From: Capnocytophaga sputigena
GTDB lineage: Bacteria; Bacteroidota; Bacteroidia; Flavobacteriales; Flavobacteriaceae
Direction: 5' to 3'
Length of the DNA stretch: 64,000 nt
Assembly: GCF_900446695.1 (NCBI RefSeq)
Contig: NZ_UAVP01000011.1
Location: 124,001 to 188,000, forward strand
Made by a program: the position numbers and the translations under genes. Position 1 is the stretch's first letter. The number at the start of each line of letters is the position of its first letter. Below are positions 58,444 to 64,000 of this stretch, in pieces. A model generated the notes under the pieces. It searched no databases. It was not told the origin of the DNA and saw only the letters and a list, made by a program, of their open reading frames with translations.

Positions 58444-60822
58444 CTACAACAATGTAGGGTATTTTGTAGGATTAACTTCGTGCATTATACTGTATATCTT
58501 CTCAATGATGCTATCGGCATTAGGTTTAGAGAAGTAATCGCCATCAGTTGCATACGCAGGGCGGTGATTACCTGCCGCCAAAGTTTGCGGTGCACTATCT
58601 AAATACTGATAAGCATTTTGTTCTTCTAAAATTTTCTGCAAAATATATGCCGAAGTAGCTCCAGGCATATCTTCATCAACTACTAATAATCTGTTGGTTT
58701 TCTGTATGCTCTTCACTATATCGTGACGCACATCAAATGGTGCTAATGATTGTACATCAATAATTTCAATATCAATACCCAAGGCAGCCAACTCATCAGC
58801 AACCTCACACACAATACGCAAAGTAGACCCGTAGGATACTACAGTAATATCTTTTCCTTCACGAAGTGTTTCTACTACCCCTATAGGAGTCTTAAACTCA
58901 GTGAGATTACTAGGCAACGCTTCTTTCAAACGATATCCATTGAGGCATTCCACCACTACAGCTGGTTGATTACCCTCCAAGAGTGTATTGTAGAAACCCG
59001 CTGCTTTCACCATATTACGTGGGGTGAGAATATACATTCCTCTTAAAGAAGCCAACAATACCCCCATAGGTGAACCTGCATGCCAAATACCTTGCAAACG
59101 ATGTCCTCTCGTTCTGATGATAAGAGGTGCCATTTGCTTACCAAAAGTGCGATAGTGCAAACTGGCTAAATCATCACTTAGCGTTTGTAATCCATAAAGA
59201 ATATAGTCTAAATACTGAATTTCAGCAATTGGGCGCAAACCTCGCATTGCCATACCTATACCTTGTCCCACTATAGCTGTTTCACGAATACTTGTATCAG
59301 CTACTTTTACGGCTCCGTGTTTCTTTTGCAAACCTTCTAATCCTTGGTTTACATCGCCTATATTGCCTACATCTTCACCAAATATCAAAAGATTAGGATA
59401 TTTAGTAAGTAAAGCATCGAAATTCTCTCTCAATACTATACGCCCATCTACAGGTTCTTCTGATGCGTCATAAGTAGGAAGTACCTCTGCTATGTGAATA
59501 GGATTTTGCTCATTCTCTGTGTGGAGAAATCGACTATATTTAGGCTCATTTTCCTTTATATAGTTCTTTATCCATTCTTGTAAAGGAAGTATTTTATTTT
59601 GACCCTCTGGCAATAACAATCTCAAGGCTTTTCTCGCGCTACTCAACACATCTTTGCGATTAGGTAAAGCTATTTCCAAAAGAGATTTTGATAAACTCTT
59701 TACTCTTTCTTTTATAGTATTATCGTCCGTATTGGTTAACAATGAGGAGAGAAGAGCAACAAGTTCTTTTCTTTCTTTTTCAATAGGTTTAATATAAGAT
59801 TCCCAAGCTCTTTTTTTACCTTCATTCACACGTTTCTTAGCTTGTTGTTCTATAGCTACCAATTCTTCTTCAGTAGCATATTTTTCAGCTATAATCCATT
59901 CGCGCATTTTGGTAATACAGTCAAATTCTTTTTCCCACTGAAGTCGTTCAGCACTTTTGTAACGCTCATGTGAGCCTGAAGTTGAGTGTCCTTGAGGTTG
60001 AGTAAGTTCTTTTACGTGTACTAATACAGGTATATGTTCCTCACGGGCTATTTTGGCTGCCTTTTGGTAAATGTCATACAAAGTAGGATAATCCCAACCA
60101 TTAGCAACAAATAGTTCGAACCCTTTGTGTTTTTTATCACGCACAAAACCTTTTAAAGCTTCTGAAATACTTTGTTTAATAGTGTGAAATTCTTTAGGAA
60201 CTGAAATACCATACTCATCATCCCAAACCGACATTACTAAGGGTACTTGCATTACCCCTGCCGCATTAAGGATTTCAAAAAAGTGTCCTTCGCTAGTACT
60301 CGCATTACCAATAGTCCCCCAAGCTACTTCGTTACCATGATTTGAGAAGCCTTTACTTTCTGCATTAGGTAAGTCGCGATACACTTTAGAAGCCTGTGCT
60401 AAACCTAACAATCGAGGCATTTGACCAGCAGTACACGATATATCACTACTGCTATTCTTTTGTTTTAATAAATCTTTCCAATGTCCTTCATCATCTAAAC
60501 TATGGGTAGCAAAATGCCCCCCCATTTGGCGTCCAGCACTGGTAGGGTCTGCCTCTATGTCAGCGTGTGCATATATTCCTGCAAAGAAATTCTCTACAGT
60601 ATGTACGCCAAGAGCCATCATTAGTGTTTGATCGCGATAATAACCGCTCCTGAAATCACCATCTTGAAAAGCTCTTGCTAAAGCTACTTGAGGCACCTCT
60701 TTTCCTTCCCCAAAAATACCAAATTTAGCTTTACCTGTAAGCACTTCTTTTCTTCCCATCAAGCTGCATTCTCTACTGAGAACAGCGATGCCATAGTCTT
60801 CTAGAATATCTTCTTTTTTCAT
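58444..60822 (-). CDS. fused alpha/beta 2-oxoacid (branched-chain) dehydrogenase E1
   Basis: A 792-residue thiamine-diphosphate enzyme joining the alpha and beta E1 subunits in one chain. The alpha part (about 1-360) has YRDQTLMMALGV and the ThDP region GNASTSEGHFFEILNAAGV. A helical link (about 360-440) leads to the beta part, which begins with RIVLRENFDALLTKYPNLLIF and FGEDVG and continues with IVGQGIGMAMRGLRPIAEIQ and HRPAYATDGDYFSKPNAD. It oxidatively decarboxylates branched-chain 2-oxoacids, supplying branched fatty-acid primers typical of flavobacteria. E2 and E3 are elsewhere. Confidence 0.92.
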   Translation of the reverse strand: MKKEDILEDYGIAVLSRECSLMGRKEVLTGKAKFGIFGEGKEVPQVALARAFQDGDFRSGYYRDQTLMMALGVHTVENFFAGIYAHADIEADPTSAGRQMGGHFATHSLDDEGHWKDLLKQKNSSSDISCTAGQMPRLLGLAQASKVYRDLPNAESKGFSNHGNEVAWGTIGNASTSEGHFFEILNAAGVMQVPLVMSVWDDEYGISVPKEFHTIKQSISEALKGFVRDKKHKGFELFVANGWDYPTLYDIYQKAAKIAREEHIPVLVHVKELTQPQGHSTSGSHERYKSAERLQWEKEFDCITKMREWIIAEKYATEEELVAIEQQAKKRVNEGKKRAWESYIKPIEKERKELVALLSSLLTNTDDNTIKERVKSLSKSLLEIALPNRKDVLSSARKALRLLLPEGQNKILPLQEWIKNYIKENEPKYSRFLHTENEQNPIHIAEVLPTYDASEEPVDGRIVLRENFDALLTKYPNLLIFGEDVGNIGDVNQGLEGLQKKHGAVKVADTSIRETAIVGQGIGMAMRGLRPIAEIQYLDYILYGLQTLSDDLASLHYRTFGKQMAPLIIRTRGHRLQGIWHAGSPMGVLLASLRGMYILTPRNMVKAAGFYNTLLEGNQPAVVVECLNGYRLKEALPSNLTEFKTPIGVVETLREGKDITVVSYGSTLRIVCEVADELAALGIDIEIIDVQSLAPFDVRHDIVKSIQKTNRLLVVDEDMPGATSAYILQKILEEQNAYQYLDSAPQTLAAGNHRPAYATDGDYFSKPNADSIIEKIYSIMHEVNPTKYPTLL

Positions 60823-61120
60823 CGGTTTTATCCTCTTTTAATAGTTTTAAAAAAAATTAATATAGAGTGGTTTATTTTGTTTGAATAAAAAATATTGGGC
60901 AAATGTAATACTTTTTTAAAAGTAAACAAAAGAAAAGTATTTTAATTTTCGATTTTAGTAATAGTTATATATACTAGTGTCTTGCTTCAGAAAAAGAAAA
61001 ATCTCAAAGAAACTATCATCTATCTACACAAAAAACACTGATATAAAAGCTCTTATATAAAATAATATAATGAACTCAATTATCAATTGTTAATTTTCAA
61101 TTATTTCTTATCTTTGCCAA
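60823..61120. other. divergent intergenic region
   Basis: 298 nt, AT-rich. It carries the dehydrogenase promoter on one side and the -7 box of the lipoprotein gene on the other (TATCTTTG, 61109-61116, with ATTG 19 nt upstream). Nothing else is recognised. Confidence 0.6.
60900..60930 (-). promoter_or_regulatory. promoter of the 2-oxoacid dehydrogenase gene
   Basis: TTTG (60927-60930), exactly 19 nt, TACATTTG (60900-60907) on the minus strand, giving a leader of about 75 nt. Confidence 0.75.
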
Positions 61121-61645
61121 ATGAAACATACAATTCTTTTTTTCGTTTTTGTAATATTATTGACAAATTGTCAACAGCAAAAAACTATTAGCATACAGAA
61201 GGGTACTACTACTCAAAGTAGCACTGCTATAGTTATGTCTATTGATAGCACTGTTGTTGCAAAAGCTAATACCACTAAACCTAAAGTTAAACTCTCAAAA
61301 AATGATAGCTTATTAAAAATCTTGCAAGAAAAATATGGTGAGGACTACGAGAGTTACCAGAGAGCTGTGCGAAAATTAGTTTTGCAACAAATGAAATACA
61401 GTATTCTAAAAAATACTTGTTTAGAAGAGTTTTACTTACAAGGATTCGCTAAGACTACTAAGGACAGTATCAAAGTACATTTGCCTTTCAATCTTCACAC
61501 TTTCGATTGTGGAGCCCCCGATTGTTATACTACCGAAGTGAGTTTTCGTCTAACAAATGAAAAACCTATTGTATTCCCCGATTCACTTCCTTTCCATGGG
61601 GATGTATGGAAAAATATCAATTCAGTGATGTTTATGAGCTTATAG
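61121..61645 (+). CDS. lipoprotein of unknown function, frameshifted near its 3' end
   Basis: A 174-residue lipoprotein (lipobox LLTNC, Cys17). A Thr/Ser-rich linker leads to a soluble domain with two neighbouring cysteines (FDCGAPDCYTTEVSFRL). The frame ends SVMFMSL shortly after an A5 run at 61610-61614. Adding one A there continues the protein into the next frame (KYQFSDVYELIEATDKHVIY), giving one gene of about 248 residues ending at 61863. The -7 box ends only 4 nt before the ATG, so the transcript is probably leaderless. The family is not recognised. Confidence 0.7.
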   Translation: MKHTILFFVFVILLTNCQQQKTISIQKGTTTQSSTAIVMSIDSTVVAKANTTKPKVKLSKNDSLLKILQEKYGEDYESYQRAVRKLVLQQMKYSILKNTCLEEFYLQGFAKTTKDSIKVHLPFNLHTFDCGAPDCYTTEVSFRLTNEKPIVFPDSLPFHGDVWKNINSVMFMSL

Positions 61646-61863
61646 AAGCTACAGATAAACACGTAATTTACCATTGCCCTACAAAACGACGTACTTTAGT
61701 GCTTTATTTTCCTAAAATTAAGGGTAGTTGGAACGGTGATGCTTATTATTTTGTAGGAGTAGGTCAAAAGAGATTTAATGGCAAAAACATTTATACAGTA
61801 CGCGAGAATTACAATGATAATAAGCCTGAAAGTGAATGGAATAATACCCTATATGATTACTAA
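61606..61863 (+). pseudogene. displaced 3' part of the frameshifted lipoprotein gene
   Basis: 85 codons open from an ATG created inside GTATGG. The sequence is protein-like (FSDVYELIEATDKHVIYHC, TLVLYFPKIKGSWNGDAYYF) but has no signal peptide and no ribosome-binding context. It is best read as the C-terminal half of the 61121 gene. Confidence 0.65.
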
Positions 61864-61931
61864 CTTCAACCGATTAGAGTACGAGTTTATGCTAAAAGAA
61901 TAAATATTTTTTCACTTTTTTCATAAAAAAA

Positions 61932-61962
61932 TTTGGAGGTTTCAAAAAAAGTAGTACCTTTG
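61932..61962 (+). promoter_or_regulatory. promoter of the tRNA-Val cluster
   Basis: TTTG (61932-61935), exactly 19 nt, TACCTTTG (61955-61962): a perfect consensus 20 nt before the first tRNA. Confidence 0.8.
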
Positions 61963-61982
61963 CACCCGATTTAAAAACATAA

Positions 61983-62057
61983 GGGTTCTTAGCTCAGCTG
62001 GTTCAGAGCATCTGCCTTACAAGCAGAGGGTCACTGGTTCGAATCCAGTAGGACCCA
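61983..62057 (+). tRNA. tRNA-Val (anticodon UAC), copy 1
   Basis: 75 nt folding as a cloverleaf: acceptor GGGTTCT with AGGACCC, anticodon loop CTTACAA (TAC), T arm GGTTCGAATCC, discriminator A. CCA is not encoded. Confidence 0.97.
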
Positions 62058-62091
62058 CTTAGGTTTAAAATTTTTATCATTGTTATTTTTG

Positions 62092-62166
62092 GGGTTCTTA
62101 GCTCAGCTGGTTCAGAGCATCTGCCTTACAAGCAGAGGGTCACTGGTTCGAATCCAGTAGGACCCA
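62092..62166 (+). tRNA. tRNA-Val (anticodon UAC), copy 2
   Basis: Identical to copy 1 over all 75 nt. The three bases after the discriminator (62167-62169) happen to be CCA, so its 3' end would be gene-encoded. Confidence 0.97.
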
Positions 62167-62207
62167 CCAAAATTCAGATTTTATTGTTGTTTTCATAATT
62201 AAAAAAA

Positions 62208-62282
62208 GGATTCTTAGCTCAGCTGGTTCAGAGCATCTGCCTTACAAGCAGAGGGTCACTGGTTCGAATCCAGTAGAGTCCA
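62208..62282 (+). tRNA. tRNA-Val (anticodon UAC), copy 3, altered acceptor stem
   Basis: The same body as copies 1 and 2, but the acceptor is GGATTCT with AGAGTCC. G3-C70 has become A3-T70, T4-A69 is now a T-G pair and T5-G68 has become T5-A68, so all seven pairs are kept. No encoded CCA. Confidence 0.96.
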
Positions 62283-62285
62283 CTA

Positions 62286-62317
62286 AAAGCTACTCGAATA
62301 TTGAGTAGCTTTTTTTA
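62286..62317 (+). terminator. terminator of the tRNA-Val cluster
   Basis: AAAGCTACTC (62286-62295) pairs with GAGTAGCTTT (62303-62312), followed by further T residues. Confidence 0.85.
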
Positions 62318-62390
62318 TTAGCAATATATTAAATACAGAATTGATTATCAAATATTTACATTTTTAATAATTGTTAATTAATTATTAATA

Positions 62391-62421
62391 ATTGTATATT
62401 GATAATTATTTCTTACTTTTG
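62391..62421 (+). promoter_or_regulatory. exbB operon promoter
   Basis: ATTG (62391-62394), 19 nt, TACTTTTG (62414-62421), 30 nt before the exbB ATG. Confidence 0.6.
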
Positions 62422-62451
62422 CGATATTTTTAAACAGAAAACTATAAAAAT

Positions 62452-63150
62452 ATGTTAGGATTACAAACTTCTGTAGATGTTGCTACAACTGCAACCGACA
62501 CTCTTCCAGCTCAAGAAAAAACACTTTCTATAATGGATATGATTGTAGATGGTGGCACTGCTAATATTGTGATTATTGGCATTCTATTCGTAATGCTCGC
62601 TGTAGCTCTTTTCCTCTATTTCGAACGCCTTTTTGCTATCAAGGCTGCCTCTAAAGTGGATAAAACTTTTATGTATAAAATACGTGATTGTATCTCTGCT
62701 GGACGGTTGGATGCAGCCAAAATGCTTTGTGTGCAATCTAATACCTCTGTGGCACGACTTATTGAGAAAGGTGTCTCTCGTATAGGTAAACCGCTCGAAG
62801 ATATCAATAAAGCTATTGAGAATGCAGGTACTTTGGAAGTGTACAAACTAGAAAAAAACACTGCTATTTTAGCTACTATTGCAGGGGCTGGACCTATGAT
62901 TGGATTCTTAGGCACGGTTGTTGGTATGATTATGTCATTCCACGAAATGGCGTCTGCTGGCGGTCAAGCCGAAATGGGTGCTTTAGCAGGAGGTATTTAT
63001 ACCGCAATGGCTACTACTGTAGCTGGTCTTATAGTAGGGATTATCGCTTATGTAGGTTACAACCATTTAGTGGTCAAAACTGATAAAGTGGTACACCTTA
63101 TGGAAGCCAATGCTGTTGAATTCTTAGACTTGTTGAACGAACCTCTATAG
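62452..63150 (+). CDS. exbB: ExbB/TolQ-family proton channel subunit
   Basis: A 232-residue inner-membrane protein with three helices: about 37-57, 135-160 and 180-205. The MotA/TolQ/ExbB core is clear (ATIAGAGPMIGFLGTVVGMI, then GGIYTAMATTVAGLIVGIIAY with the conserved Thr and polar residues). With ExbD it uses the proton gradient to energise TonB. It is the first gene of an exbB-exbD-tonB operon. Confidence 0.93.
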   Translation: MLGLQTSVDVATTATDTLPAQEKTLSIMDMIVDGGTANIVIIGILFVMLAVALFLYFERLFAIKAASKVDKTFMYKIRDCISAGRLDAAKMLCVQSNTSVARLIEKGVSRIGKPLEDINKAIENAGTLEVYKLEKNTAILATIAGAGPMIGFLGTVVGMIMSFHEMASAGGQAEMGALAGGIYTAMATTVAGLIVGIIAYVGYNHLVVKTDKVVHLMEANAVEFLDLLNEPL

Positions 63151-63174
63151 GTTTCAAAAACTACTTGTACAATT

Positions 63175-63561
63175 ATGAAATTAAAAGGTAGAAATAAAGT
63201 AAGTCCTGAGTTCAGTATGTCGTCTATGACGGATATTGTGTTCTTGTTGTTAGTATTCTTTATGATCACTGCCAATAGCCCCAATGCACTCGATTTGTTA
63301 TTGCCTAAGGCTAAAGGAAAAAGCACAAATACACAAAATGTTTCGGTAAGTATCGATAAAGATTTGAATTTTTTTATCGACAAAAAACCTATATCTGTAG
63401 ATAATCTTGATGCAGAACTCAAGTCGGCACTAAAAGGAGTAGAAAACCCTACCATTATTTTACGCGTAGAAGAAAGTGTGCCTATTGAAAATGCAGTAAC
63501 TGTGATGGATGTAGCAAACCAAAATCAATTTAAGGTAATTTTGGCTGTACGTCCTAAATAG
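63175..63561 (+). CDS. exbD: ExbD/TolR-family protein
   Basis: A 128-residue protein with one N-terminal helix carrying the proton-binding Asp (SSMTDIVFLLLVFFMITAN) and a periplasmic domain that ends EESVPIENAVTVMDVANQNQFKVILAV. The length is normal. It follows exbB by 24 nt. Confidence 0.93.
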   Translation: MKLKGRNKVSPEFSMSSMTDIVFLLLVFFMITANSPNALDLLLPKAKGKSTNTQNVSVSIDKDLNFFIDKKPISVDNLDAELKSALKGVENPTIILRVEESVPIENAVTVMDVANQNQFKVILAVRPK

Positions 63562-63569
63562 CAAAGTAT

Positions 63570-64000
63570 ATGAACTTATTCAATACAGAACATAAACGTA
63601 AAGCTTTAGCACTCACTACAGTTGTGATGTGTTTGGTTATCTTTATCCTATTTTTCGCAGGAATGAAGTACTTAGATCCTCCACCCGAAAATGGGGTAGA
63701 GGTTATCTATGGGGTAGATATAACTGGAATGGGAGAGCGTACCCCTCCCCCAAGTGCTGCCAAACAAGAAGAAACCCAAACACCACAAACACAACCTGAA
63801 CAAAGTACTTCACAAGAAGTGAAAGAGAATCTTTTAGCTCAAGATAACAACGAAGAAGTTTCTGTACCCGAAGTTCCTAAAAAACAAGAAAAGAAAAAAG
63901 AAACACCTAAAAAAGACCCTCCTAAAGAAACACCTAAACCCGCTCCTAAACCTTCACGAGAAACTTCTGATGCACTTTCTAACATTTTAGGAGCTGCTAA
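63570..64000 (+). CDS. tonB: TonB-like energy transducer, C-terminus missing
   Basis: The first 143 codons of a protein cut by the window edge. An N-terminal membrane anchor (ALALTTVVMCLVIFILFFAG) is followed by a Pro/Lys/Glu-rich periplasmic spacer (PKKDPPKETPKPAPKPS). This is the form of TonB, or of a TolA-like protein; the C-terminal domain that would decide lies outside. It begins 8 nt after exbD stops. Confidence 0.82.
   Translation, partial: MNLFNTEHKRKALALTTVVMCLVIFILFFAGMKYLDPPPENGVEVIYGVDITGMGERTPPPSAAKQEETQTPQTQPEQSTSQEVKENLLAQDNNEEVSVPEVPKKQEKKKETPKKDPPKETPKPAPKPSRETSDALSNILGAA

Noticed and set aside
61606-61863. Programmed -1 frameshifting in the lipoprotein gene
   Set aside because: The zero-frame codons AAA AAT preceded by G do not form a canonical slippery heptamer, so an indel is simpler.
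61983-62282. CRISPR-like array from three spaced identical repeats
   Set aside because: The repeats are 75-nt tRNA genes with a full cloverleaf.

Overview
The window looks like chromosomal DNA of a gliding, AT-rich member of the Flavobacteriaceae, most likely Capnocytophaga. The reasons are the Bacteroidota-type promoters (TTTG, 19-20 nt, TAnnTTTG), the lack of strong Shine-Dalgarno sequences, a gldI gliding lipoprotein gene, a fused branched-chain 2-oxoacid dehydrogenase E1, many short-signal lipoproteins, and an MCE/amidase/LptD envelope block. The genus is an inference; no 16S gene is present.

Layout. 1-2.9 kb (minus strand): a bifunctional (p)ppGpp synthetase/hydrolase running off the left edge, a DnaQ-like exonuclease and clpS. 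2.9-6.4 kb is the clearest accessory island: a two-gene CBASS-type anti-phage module (CD-NTase plus a four-helix S-4TM-like membrane effector) next to an IS5-like element. 6.4-19.4 kb (minus): an outer-membrane barrel protein, tadA, serA-like, ftsE, an Fe-S membrane protein, an MCE (MlaD-like) protein, an N-acetylmuramoyl-L-alanine amidase, ligA and lptD. 19.7-24.6 kb (plus): a PgpH-like HD hydrolase, a SIMPL protein, a tiny FeoB-associated protein and typA. 24.6-28.4 kb (minus): a copper nitrite reductase fused to cytochrome c, with a formylglycine-enzyme-like lipoprotein and a SCO copper chaperone, split by a repeat-filled spacer. 28.6-31.1 kb (minus): PspC-like, UMF1-type MFS and DUF368 membrane proteins.

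31.5-56.4 kb (plus) is mostly housekeeping: cdd, kdsD, lldD, rlmD, nrnA-gldI-PPIase, a nucleoid-associated protein, a luciferase-like oxidoreductase, oxyR, a tail-specific protease, an MscS channel, an acetyltransferase-like membrane protein, a secreted nuclease, recQ, clpC, an NlpC/P60 hydrolase and comEC. 56.4-60.8 kb carries pssA, an FKBP-type lipoprotein, an Hsp15-like S4 protein and the fused 2-oxoacid dehydrogenase. 61-64 kb holds a frameshifted lipoprotein gene, three tandem tRNA-Val(UAC) genes and an exbB-exbD-tonB operon cut by the right edge.

Points that stand out: the minimal CBASS pair beside an IS whose transposase appears to lack its first catalytic Asp; two single-base homopolymer frameshifts (MscS C-terminus and the 61.1 kb lipoprotein); an in-frame 21-bp minisatellite in the linker between NirK and its cytochrome c domain; a tRNA-Val triplet whose third copy has a re-paired acceptor stem; and terminators whose two arms are each self-palindromic. 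I did not find a system that is clearly undescribed. The CBASS module belongs to a known class, though this specific pairing deserves checking.
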